Origin: Apteryx mantelli
Lineage: Eukaryota; Chordata; Aves; Apterygiformes; Apterygidae
DNA length: 64,000 nucleotides
Assembly (NCBI RefSeq): GCF_036417845.1
Contig: NC_089985.1
Span: forward strand, 32,942,583-33,006,582
Reading direction: 5' to 3'
A program made the position numbers and the translations under genes. Below, in pieces: positions 10,175-22,700 of this stretch (its first letter is position 1; every line of letters begins with the position of its first letter). The notes below the pieces were generated by a model. It was given only the letters and a program-made list of their open reading frames with translations. It was not told the DNA's origin and ran no database searches.

Positions 10175-13100
10175 CGCACACTGAAAATGAAATTTTATTT
10201 AGATAAGTTAAAGTCGCATTACATGATAAAATGTGTGGAGTTCAGTAGCTAAAAAAATAACAGCTTCTGTTACACTCATACCGATGAATGAAGCCACTGC
10301 GCGTTTCCAAAATAGGTACAGCTTCAGTGAAAGGAGGTGTTTCATTGTACAGGAAGGTATAAACTAAACATACAAAATGGTCCATATACAGGAGTCACCA
10401 AAAAAAAAATCCCAGACTGATAAATCAACATTTCAAAAGAAACAAGCAATAGCATAAGATGAAGAATGAAACCAAGAATCACGGCTAACAGCAGTCTCAG
10501 GAGCGTGCCATTTCCTGTTCCCCTAACACAGCAGCTTTCAGAGGCCGCCCACTAGTCCAAAAACTCCTCCGCCATAGGAAAGAGGCAGGGGAGCGGAAGC
10601 GGCCCAGGGACGGACACAGGGTTCGTTGGAAAGCTGCAAGCCTTTAAGACCATCTGATAAGGTGTCACATTTCCCTTTCACCTCCCAAACTCACAAGTTA
10701 CCCATTTTCAGTGTTTGCTGCTGTCATCCCACTGTTCCTTCCACCACCCCCAATTTCCCCTATTTCAGACTTTGCGCCTTCTCCTGCACTTCCACCCGCA
10801 GGAGTGGACAGGCAAACTCACAGGTTGTCCTCCAGCAGCAGAGGGGCCAAGGGCAATTAAGTGGTGCACTAAGTGGGGCTCAGAAACCCTTGGGGCCCAG
10901 CCATTCTGGGGGCTCACAAGCTGGTCTGCAGGTGGGGGAAGCATGGAGAGGAGAGCAGGAGGCCTCCTCCTGCTGCACCTCCCATGACACAGCCCTCAGG
11001 CTCCCACCAACTCAGTGCTCAGCTCAGAGCTCCATGGGTGAGCCAGCACCTCGCAGCCACAGAAAACAGATCTAGACAGGCCTCTTTTCTGTGCCTGTGA
11101 CTTTTATACCTCTGCAGCACTGGATAAAAGTGGCAGAAGTCTGCTAACACCCAGTGCAAGACTTTGGAAAGCACGGGAGATGGTGACCAGAGACATGGCA
11201 GAAGAACTTGCACAAATCAAAGGAACTGGTTGGGGAGCAACACTTCAAGGTTGCAACAAAGTGCTACCAGCTAGTCTAGGTCAAACAAAAGCTACTGCTG
11301 TACTCTTAGATGATCTGATTTTGTTAAATTTGTAGCACAAGTCCATCCTATGTTTGCAGTGACTAGGGCAATTAGCAGTTGAATTGAAACACCACTACAC
11401 ACTTGCCATGCAAATTAAGCAGCACTACTGGACAGTTGTGTCCTAGTGCCCAGTTACAAACCAGCTCAGTTCCTTGGCCACATATAGAGAACACCAGAGT
11501 CAGGAACAGCACACAGTTCTCAAAATGAGCTCAGCTAACAATTTCACTATTGCTGTTGAAGAGCCTTGTCAAAGTAAAGCAGACTTCAACAAAACAAAAC
11601 ACACTAGTAGATTTACATGGCAATACAAGAATTCTTTAAATTTTAAGATATGTTAAATTTCATACAAATCAAACTTTCAAAAATACTTTGCAAACTCTGG
11701 AATATGGCTATGATACAGTATGTACAAATAATATAATGGTTACATATTATTGCTAGTTTTATTATTTGGTTAAAGAATCATACAGAAGTGTATAAAAGTG
11801 TGTGGAAAGTGGCAAGAAGCACGCACTTGCTTCTTGTCCTTTTAAAGCCAAGGTTGCTTGGTTTTTTGTTGTTTTTAAATACTGTTTTAAAATGTCACAT
11901 CAACAAAAGCATCTCCTTACTGGGTCATGTCTGCATTACCCAAATAGGATAGAAGAGCAACAGTGAAAGAAGCCTAGGCAATGGATAAAAATTTCATTTT
12001 GCAAAATCTTTCACTGATTTATACTTCCAGTATACAATTATCCATAAAACTATAAACATCCAGTCCAAAGTTACATAAAATTCAACAATTATGAACAGAC
12101 TTACATACTGATGATTCAGTGAGGTGGACACCTTCAATTCACTAGTTACGCAAAAGACTCACAATAAGATCAGTGATATTTGTGGGCGAAGTCATCCGAT
12201 TTGTCCCTGATCTGGCCTGCAAGAGAATCTCTTCTGTAAGTCATTTTCTATGTTTCAGAAGGAATCCCTGGGTTATAACATGCTCTGCATTTAGATCCAC
12301 TAGTATAAACTCACTCAAGCTCCTCTGCAGATATGGTTAACAGGCCATGGAAGTAACTATACTAATGAAACCTCACTTACAAAGCATTTATCAGTAGAGA
12401 ATTCTGACGTGACTGCACTCTCCTATCCTGCCTTTTATATCCTTTTATTAACAAGAACACACTGGTTTAGATATCAAGCAATCACGTTCACATTAGCCCA
12501 AGAAACAGCATGAAGTTCTACTGCAGGCCTTCCCCACCTGTTCACAAAATGACAAGGAGCTTTACTCGGGGCACAGTGACACCAAGAACAACGAGTGGAA
12601 GAAACCAGCAGCATCAGCATCCTGTTAAAAAGATCTCCAGTGACCAGTCAGCAAGACCAACAGCACTCCTCTGATCCCACCCCTGCACAGCAAGAGATGG
12701 GAGCTATTTGGGTGCCATTCAGCAAGCCGCACTGCAGACTTTTACCTCTTAAGCATCTGATAAAGTTCTCCAATTTTATTTGATATCTCCATCTCAAAAA
12801 AAAAAAAAAAAAAGGCAATCTGAATGCAATACAGCAAAGCTAAAAGAAAAGCTGAAGTGAAAACCCAAGTGCTGGGTAGATAATTGCTCCTGTAGACTCA
12901 TGATACAAAAACTTTCACCCCTTCCCTCTAAAAATAAGTTCTGCTATAGATGAGCATAATTTACCACCCCCACCTTCCTCTGCCTGAGTCCAAACTCATT
13001 CATGGATATACTTAGTCAAAATTAGAATTATAGCTGAAGCTCTCAACGACCCAGTTTAGGTTCAGTCTAATAAACATGTTTACTACCAACACAGCCCAAT

Positions 13101-13551
13101 ATAAACTTCTCCTTAAATATGCATAATTTACTCTATTTCAAATATTTACAAGCAGAAAAAAAGTCCATCTTTACAAGACAGATTTCTTCCTGCTCTACAT
13201 AAAGTGCAGCTCTCTAATTTAAGGCAGATTTCAGTGAAATATAAAACCATGGGTTTATTTTTGTATGTACACATTTTAAATTAAAAACAAGACCTCCTTT
13301 GGAAAGGAAAAAATGACAGGCAAATGTTTCTAGTAAGTTTGGGATTCTTCCTGGATTTTAACACAGTCCCAATATAGTGTTCTGTCTACATTAAATTAGT
13401 AAATTTCTTTTTAACAAACAAATGAAAGAGTGGCAATGTGTACAGTAATTTAGCTTCAAAAACCTGGGAAAGTGCAGACAATTTTTTCATGTCCTGTAGT
13501 TTCCTTTAGCTACAGTAGCATCCATCAATATCACATTTCTAAATATATATT
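10175..13551 (-). other. EFCAB14: 3' UTR of EFCAB14
   Basis: About 3.4 kb of AT-rich, ORF-poor sequence runs from the EFCAB14 stop codon to the distal AATAAA. Further AATAAA copies on the minus strand at about 13254-13259, 12775-12780 and 11758-11763 allow shorter 3' ends. A TGTAAATA (Pumilio-type) octamer lies on the minus strand at 13143-13150. An A17-18 tract sits near 12797. No separate gene is seen here. Confidence 0.75.
10194..10199 (-). terminator. EFCAB14: EFCAB14 distal polyadenylation signal AATAAA
   Basis: AATAAA on the minus strand, followed within 5-20 nt by CA cleavage candidates, then GTGTGCGGTTTGG and a G-run as downstream element. The arrangement is canonical. It lies about 170 bp from the ATPAF1 ATG. 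Confidence 0.75.
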
Positions 13552-13727
13552 CTATACACCTAAAGCTAATTTCAGTTCTTGTAATGAGTATTTTTCATCT
13601 CCATCTGTATCAAATTTCTTAAAGCTCTGCAACTCTTGGAGTGTAGAACCAAGTAGCTTTTGAAGATCTTCATAGGATAGTTTTCCATCAGCATCTCCAG
13701 TTTCTTTTTCAAACAAATTCTGAAGAT
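13552..13727 (-). CDS. EFCAB14: EFCAB14 exon 11 (paired EF-hands, residues 429-486 and stop)
   Basis: Acceptor TTTGCAG. It encodes [20 protein letters not shown] and [20 protein letters not shown], then TAG. The second loop is [12 protein letters not shown], with Glu instead of the usual Gly at position 6. The first loop lacks an acidic residue at position 1 and has Asp at position 12. Confidence 0.96.
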
Positions 13728-16700
13728 CTGCAAAGAGATTAATGACTTAAAAGTTATTTTTTTGAAGTACACAAGAATACCCTGTATGTTGTTCTTCCAG
13801 TTTTACTGCATTATGTGTTAATACCTAATAGTTAAATAAAGCATTCCCAAGTATGTCGCTTTCCTTCTATGTTGTCTCAAGCTGCGAGTAAGTTTAGGAG
13901 AAAAAGCATGAACAAAGATTTTTGTATTAAATCACAGTAATTCTGAAAAAAACCAAAAAACAATCCCTATTTCAAGCCCACAACTAATAGCCCACTCTAT
14001 AACCACTAACTGTATAAAGATGCAGTTGTCTTCCACAAAAGCAAGCTCTGAATGACTGTTGCTATACCAACAGAGCAGATCATATAAAGGGAAAAGTGTC
14101 TATTCATTTCCTGATGCAAAACATTGCCCTTTCAGTAGCTGAAAAAACTGAACAGCAAGATCCAGAAACCATTCATTCCAGGCAGTTCTCTCTCAAAAAG
14201 GCAGCCCCCACCACACACCCACACCTACTTCATTTTCCTTCAGCACTCTAATTCTGCCCTTAATTACTCCCCCAATCTCTGCTTTAACACTTGGCACAAT
14301 ACTTCCATACTCAAAACACTTAAAATTCACCTTAGTGCACACTCCTCTTTAAATTCTAGTTTCTTTTCTTTTACAGACTAGTGTCCATTTCCTCCCTTCT
14401 CAAGTCCATGGTTTTCAACCTTTACTAGTACTTTTACCAGTACTTCCATACACACTACCATAATTCCCTGTACGCTTACCTCCTCCTAAACATTTACACA
14501 AACTATTTAGGAAAGAAAAGGTCGGCCTAGAAAGGACAAACCTTCTATGCTTGATATTCCTGGTAAGGACAGATGTCTCAGCTGTTCATTCTCCTCTGCG
14601 TTGTCATCAGCTGACCTTGATGTCAGCCTTGAAAGGTCTGTGGGCTTTGCTGTAGCACTCGGACTACTTCCAACTGTTGTAAAACAATTTATATTAGTCT
14701 TACTGATTCCACAGAATTAGAGTCAACAGAAAAAAAAAAACACAGTAAAACTAATTAAGAGACTTTGCACTGCAGATACAACACTGCACGGGATAAGATT
14801 GGTGTGAAATTGTTTCAGAATACAGCAGTATGTTACCCAGTCTTACCAAGAGCATGAAGAACAGAAGGAAAAAAGCCTTTTTTTGACAGTTATACAGCTT
14901 TAATCTTTCATGCTGTTCTAGGAGACATATGCTTGTATACCTCCTACACAGAATGACTGGCTGGAAAATACTACCTTCCAGTCAGAAAATGTTGAACAAG
15001 CTTTACTAATTGAATATACATCTGTCCACCTGGGGTTATTTTCATCTTCTCCCCCTTCTATGAGGAAAAATAATTGTCTACTCTCAAAATAAGCAACTGG
15101 TATAGACAAACCATAAGAGTAAACTTGCAAAGGGAATTCTAACATAGGTGTCAATTATCCATCTACCCTTCCAGTGAGGTGGAAATGTCTAATTTTGCTG
15201 ATTAACAAAAGAAGAAGCACAGTTCTAATGTAGTGAAGTGTTTCAAGTCATTTCATCCTCAGCACTGCCCAAATACACACAGTAGAAGTGCAGAACTGAG
15301 GCAAGTTGATGGAGAGCCAGACTTTTCCTCTGTTATGCTAAGCTTTTGAAAAAGTAAAATAGATAATGTTACTGGGTGCAAACTTTTACAAATGCACCTG
15401 GGCCAAATAATTCCACGAGTTTGACAATTCAGCACTTAATCACTGTATGCTTTTACATACATTTAGTTAAATACAAGTAATGACACACGTGAATCCTACT
15501 GTGCACATGAAAAGCCATCTTCAAACTTAGTTTTTTGTTTTAGAGCCACTACATTCTTACCACCTTAAATGAATTAATCTTCACCAAATTCTTAAGAAAA
15601 CATTCTGAATTATTCACCTTCATTACATATTCTTTGAATTACGCAGTGAACCTTCAGCTTTATGGATTACTATTACATGTGATTCTTACCATTCTTTGAT
15701 GCCTCAACGGATCTTTCATTTTCTGACTTGCTTGAGAGAGCACTGATCAGCTGAAGCTTCTCTCTTAGTTTTGATACCTGAGAATCTCTAGTTCCTGTTT
15801 CCTGCATATGTAGAGAATATTTTTCTTAAGAAGCACCCTTCATGTAAATCAGAAAGAACTCATTTTAGGAACGTACGTACTTTCCAATGGCTTTCTGCTT
15901 TCCAGGCTGATCAAGTTCTAAATGACTAACAAGATTAAAAAACAAAACTATGGAAAGATACAAGGAATAAATTCACATGGTCTGTAAGAAGACAACAGAA
16001 TCAGAACCTCAACCTGAAAAGGTTGAGCAAATTCTAAAGAATTATTGTATTTCTTATATAAATGAGCAAGATTCTGAAAAATCATAATAAAACCACCAAC
16101 ATTAATGTACACGGAATGAGCATTTAATACATTAATTGAATTATAGTTGTTACAAATGTTTGCCTGCAGCACTGAATACATTGATGCAGGAGCTACTGTA
16201 TCCCCATCAAAGTAAACCTACCATATCCTGTATCTGGACCTCTTTTGCTGATTTCCTGAGTAGGTTCCAGATTATAGTTTGAGCTAAGAACTCCTACAGC
16301 CCTCTGAACTTGACATATTTATGTGGTCACATCAGTCCAAGCCTATAACTGACAGTGCAGCCAATTCACTCCCTGCCTTCTTTCCAGAATACAGAAGAGA
16401 ACTTCACCACCGCCATCCCTTATCCCCAGCCCAAAACTTGGCCATTCAGTTAGTCCATTAAACTTGTTCACAGCCAGTCATTATATCATTACTGACAGAA
16501 GGTTTTCATCAGTTCCTAGGCCCCACTAGTACAAAGTTTCTCTAAGTCAAATTCTGGCCGTTAGCTCCTGGCTACTGGTCTAAGAGGACAAAGAGGGGCT
16601 GTGCACGCTTGGGCAGCACTGTCTCATTCAGTTCCTTCCCCTCACCCTTTCATGTTTTCCCCTGTGCTGCACGACATATCAAGGATAAATATAAACCCCA

Positions 16701-19700
16701 GAAAAAGTGATTCTTTTTTTAAACCTGAATAAATGCCCCAAAACCATTTGCAGTGTGACCCCACAATAATTGAGCTAGCCTGAGAGCACAGCAATGGGAA
16801 CTCAAACCGAGCTGGCTGCCGGAGTCCCCCATTTCACTGGGCCATGGTCTGCACCTCCTAAGATTCCTTCAGCTGCTTGAAAGGATATTACAGCAGTTCT
16901 GCTATGTTATCCTGTACAAGCAAGTCTGGGATCAATATTCCACAGACTCAGAATTACAAGGCTTTAACCTATCACAACTTTTCTTCCATCCTAAATCACT
17001 TCCTGCCCACAAAATGGAGTGGACAAACTGCCCTTCTACTCTGTACTTTAAAAATTGGATTAGCCTGCTTACAGTTTGCTCCCCAATTAATTCCCACTTA
17101 AAACGATTATAAAGACAATGACAGGGTCTACTAATCCAGTGTATTTTTTTCCCTTAATTTACCTTCAATTCTTTATCTGAATGAGTTTCATTATCGAGTT
17201 GATCTTCATTTTCCACATTTAGAGAGGTAGTTGCATCATTCCCCTACAGGAAAAACGGAGAGCAGAGTTTATTCATTTGCTTACTATTTTATACAATAGT
17301 TCTTTCCTTCAAATTTGGCAGGCATGACGTACGTAAAAAACAGAGCAAACATACTAGAAAAAATATTGTGAAAGAGTTGGTTATGTAGTTTACCATAGCA
17401 AGATCAGCACATCTTATTGTTAGACATACAGAATGAGCGTTCAGAGACTGATCCCAGTATGGCATACAGAGAGCACTGGAAGGATCCAAAAGCATATTTA
17501 AATGCTTTTTGAGCATTTAAGCACTGCTGAACAATCCAGAGGCCCACCTAACTCCTCACTGGGCTTAACAGACTCCTTACGTGTCAAAGTGCCTTCCCCA
17601 AACATAGTTCAAGAGGTTTGTGAATCCTGTTTCATTAAGCAGCTGCCTAAGTCTTAAATGTTGTAGTGTTTTGCATATTTTTCTGTAGCTTCTGCAGGGA
17701 CAAAATGACTTTAATCAGAGATGTTCTTAATGTTGTTGCTTATTTTTGAACAGATAATGCAACTTCCAGCCTTTTAAAATGAAATAGTAATCCTCTCAAG
17801 TTTCACTTTAACATTTTCTTTTGGTTAGGCTTTGAAAAGCTACATATGTACTGTACAGAAAGTACTTGCTTGAGTAGACACCCACAGACACCAAATACTT
17901 ACCACACTGGTAGACAAGTTCTCTCGTTTGTCCAGCTTATTCACAGCAACCAGAGAGTTTTCCAACAGCGTAACCCTCTGGCTTAGATTACCAATGGCTG
18001 AATCCACATTTAGAAGCTTTATGTCATTCAACTTTTGGTATAACACTACAGTATTATTTAGCTCCTCCAAAGCTGCATGCAGGGACTGGCTTTCCTGAAA
18101 CGTAAAACCAGAACACGTGAGTTTACTCAACTGCTGCAGCATTCTTGCTGTTAACAAGATAGTGACTGACCCAGTTTAACCAGGCAGACTTCAGACTGGC
18201 TTCCCACAAACTGTTGAAACCATCCAACTGGAAGCTTACAGAAAGTTATTCCAGCTGTCAAAGTTTGAAACTGAGATTTTCCTCAAGGCTAAACTCTTTG
18301 CTGCTAATTTTATCAATTCAACTGTGCCAGCAAACAACACACAAAGCCCATTCATCTAGTTTTCCAGGTCAAGCTTAGTTAGTAACTATACAAATTTTAT
18401 TTCCCCAAAAAGCATGTACTAAGCAATGTTTATGCAAGAGATTCACTTTTGAGGAAAATATTGATTGCATTAAATATAAATAAACGCACCACTTCCATTC
18501 CAAGCCATTCCAGCTAAGCACTCACACGTTCATTTCTTTCTTGAAGCCCTGCTTTCCGTGCCTTATTACATTGAGGGTGACTCAACACATGCCACTCCCA
18601 GATTTGTTCAGATCAGCAAATACCTACCATAAACCCCATTCAATATAAAGCCTTTAACATTTGCATTTACATGAGCAAAGTACACCTACAACTTGTCTGA
18701 TAGTCACTTCAGTCTTTCTACTCCTCACCCAGTTAAAGCACACAAAACATACTTCCACACTAGGATACGTTCATACTTATACATACAGAGGAACAAATTA
18801 CAGTAAAATTGTTTTGTACTTGGTTTTGAAGGATGCTACTGGTATTTGGTCTTGACAAAAACAGTTTTTTGTACACTACAATGTATCAAAACACAAAACT
18901 TCAGTATCAGTAGTACTTGTACCAATATTGTACCAATATTTCTTATGCAAGGAGGAAAAATACCTGTTTGCAATTTTCTGTCTGATTTCTCTCAGTCCCT
19001 GGTGTAACAATGGAGGGAAGTGAAGGCATCTGCTTTAATTCCTTCTAATGACAGAAGCAGAAAGTTATGCACCAAGTATCCATAACAAAATACTAAGCTT
19101 TTAAGACCAGGCAGATCATAGCTAAGGGTGTTTTGCTACAACTACTGAGCTCGTCTTTGTCAGGCATGCAATATTTTAACTAAAGAGAATATAGTGAAGA
19201 GTGATTTTTCTCTTTCAAATACTTAGGATCTAAATCATTTTTTTAAAATAACCCCCCCCCCCAATTAGCTACTCCCCTTTATTAAAGTATTATGATGCAC
19301 ATTTCTTTGTTACTATGAATACTGTCATATCTGCAACATTTTGCAGCATTCACTGAGGATATACTGACTCAGTCAAGCTTTATAACATGTCTAATATGAA
19401 TATTTGCAAATAAAAAAATCATATTTAAAGTAATCCTGCAGTGTAGTTTAACTGAAAACCTCACTTTGTTGACTCTATTCCCATTAAGTAATTCCATCCC
19501 AAGTGGCAGAGGTCAGTATAAATATAGGAAGTGGCTTCTGGTAAAGATCGTCAGTAATTTCTTCCTCATTCAGACCCTTAATTCTACCAGAAGCTCCACG
19601 AACTGTATGACAACACTTTCACCATCCCCTATCCTTAAGACAGGGCGGACAGTTACCATAAGCAGTACCCTGCATCACAAAGAGCTCCACATCTGCGTAG

Positions 19701-22700
19701 TGGGAAGCAACAGATTTGCATCATGAAAAGTGTAACAGGGACCAATGATTTTTGGCTCCAAGAAAAATACGCACTTGGTACCTGGCAGATGCCACGCTGG
19801 GATTATGAAATTAGCTGTGACTAATGTACCAACCAGTCCCTACTCAGACTTCTGAAGTATTCTCAGCATAAGGCAGAACCTCATGCAATTTTAAAATTTG
19901 TTTCCAATTAGGCAGATAAACTTTAAAGATGCAGTTTTAAATTAGCACACTTTCTTACCACATCATTTTGGAGTGTTTCTATGGATTTCTTATATTCTTC
20001 AATTGCTGTCTGCATATTTTCAACATCATGAGAAACACTGGTTAGTGTGCTACCTATGTTTGCTACAGTCTGGAAGAAAGAAGTAGACATAAAATTTCAG
20101 CGTTCCTCCACTGCGCTGTTTCAAAGTTTCAATCTGCTAAACACGATGTTTTGTTAATGAAGCTGCAGGCAGACTGCCACAGAAATACGCAATTGAGTTG
20201 GAATATTCAGCACTTCCTTTGCAGAAAAAACTGCAAATTATACGCATCACAGCGCAGGGCCAATAAATGAACACACACTCTTTACACCTTCAGACTGAGT
20301 GAGTGTATGTGTATAAATATAAATACATATCTTCTTTTTACTAGATAAACAAAACTGTGTGTTTGCTATTCCCAAAGCAATGCAAACATTTTCATTAATA
20401 AAAAAATCCTGACATTAAGACAGTTTATCCCCTCTCTGCATGAAGTATTTATACTAAATATATGATGTTGACATCTATTTATCCTGCTTTAATATCCTCT
20501 AAAAATGACATTCACTGCTATTCTACCGAAGGTCGTTGATCAGATTTTCAAGCGACTATTGACTTTTTTTTTTTTAAATGAAAGAACTACTGTGAAGTAT
20601 CAGGAAAACCACCTCTATCCCCCCATGAAATCAGCAGCTACGTGCTGTGATTGCTACCTCTCCTTCCAACTACTGCACTCTTGTGTTCACCCATTTGAAT
20701 CCCCCCTTCTGCCTTTTACTTTAGAAACTATTCTGAAATGCTGCAGCGGTGTTTTATTAGATGACAACATAGCACCTATCACAGTCAGATTCTGTCAGCT
20801 AGGATATCCACAAACACAGTAATATAAATTAATGTAATGAGACACAGAGCATACCCCTATGCTTCTCACTCCATTTTTTTTAATGCTGTATTCTACCATT
20901 AGAACAAACAACCCATGTAAAATCCAGTCTTCCTATGATCCTCTCATAGCCATACACTCTCAGGACACTTTCAGTGATTCTCTAACTGCCCAGAGCATAT
21001 TCAAATGATACCCACACACATCATCCTCCAGCTCCTTCTTCTGCAAGTCTAAACACACGTTCAACATATGATCTCTCTGCCCTGAGGGACCTCAGGGCAT
21101 CTTTAGCACCTTTCATTATTTTGAACCTAAGCCTCTGTGCAAGAGCAGCTCTCTCAGTAATACTTCAGGACTCTAATACCAGCAGGCAGCTCCGCATTTT
21201 CAGGAATATTATCTGCAGGGAAGGAGGGTTATGAAAACCCAAATCCAATTCCAACAGTAGCAGCCTTTTCTTCAAAGAAGGTAGGCAATTGCAAAGACAG
21301 CTGGATGCAATAGACAGTTGAGCAGGACATTTTCACCAGGGTTATCAAAAGCCAGGCTACCACCTATAACCTCTGATGTTCTCCTGTGATACAAGGCATT
21401 GCGGGACACGTGCAGCCAGAGGTCAAAAAGAAGCTTGAGTCTTTGAAACCCATTGCTTTGGTTAACATGAAACTTAAAAACCAAGACAGAACACACTTAA
21501 GGATAGCCACATGTACATTACTTGCCTTCTGGAGTTTCTCTACTGTGAGAGGAAGAGTAATCAAATCGGAAGCAGACTTGATGTTGGTTTTGAGATGATT
21601 TACTGTTGAAGTCAATAGCGATACCTAAAACCAAAAGAGGAATATTTAGAATTAGTCAACAGTTGATTCTGACCTCCCCCAATACTAATGACTTAACTGG
21701 TAACATAAAAACATAAGATAAAAGAAAAAAAATATATAAATATATACACGCTAAACACCTCTGTCTCTGTAAGTTAGAAGTCCTACTTCAGCTACATTAG
21801 AAATCAGTTCTGCCTCTTGCAACTGCAGCAAGTTTTTTTTGCCCTCCCCCACACTGAGTAAAAAACCAAAAGGTGTGGAAGTCCTTCCTTTTCAATAAGG
21901 TACACATTTTACATTCATCCCCTTGTACAGCTGCTACCCGAGAAAGATTTTTAAAAGTGCAAGAGCCTTTATGAAACAAACAGTCATCTAGTTCTGTATT
22001 TGGCAATCACACCTACTCAGCAAAAGCCAGTAAAGCCATGCAACTTCTCTAGCTGAGTGAAGGGCAAACAAAGTGCATGGATCACTCAAACTCTTTGCTA
22101 CAGAAGTGGAACAGCAAGAATCTCGGTATAATGGATTAGCTCAACTTCTGTCAACTGTTTTACACAGCTGGCAGGTTATTCAAAGTGTCTTCAAGGTAAT
22201 TCATCCATCCCAATCAAGAAGCCATCAATTAAGTTATAAGCAGCTGCAAGTTGGTCATTAATTGCTAAAGCTATCACTAAGATCAGTTTGCAGCTATCAG
22301 TGATTGAAACAAATGAAGAAGAGTCATTTCTTCCCACATTTGACAACCCTGAAGCAGAACAGATAAAACTCACTTGTCTTTGGGGAAGGGGCAGTTGTTT
22401 CCCAAGCTGAGGAAAGGCATGATCCTTGTTCTACAATAGGCCAATCCGGACCAGTTGGCTTGTAGAGTCTCTAGTTCCACAGCTGTGAATATTGGCTGAA
22501 CTCAATTCCCAACAGTGCATCTCAACAACTCACAGAAAATAGTAACTAACTTTCGTTCCTCAGAAAAGTTGGCTCAGACTGTAACCAGACCCTGAGGCAA
22601 CTGAGGGCCTGCAAGAACCATGTGCCAAGTGTCTTTAACATCCAGGTGCAGACAATAACATTAAAAGTCCTGCTAAGCACATAAATATCTGCAGACAGTA

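Noticed and set aside
9166-10206. 346-codon plus-strand open frame, extremely proline-rich
   Set aside because: It is the antisense of ATPAF1 exon 1 and its C-rich intron repeat. The peptide is low-complexity Pro/Ala/Arg, with no domain and no independent gene signals.
10175-13551. Search for a TEX38 orthologue between EFCAB14 and ATPAF1
   Set aside because: No open frame with recognisable similarity. The interval reads as the EFCAB14 3' UTR ending next to the ATPAF1 promoter.
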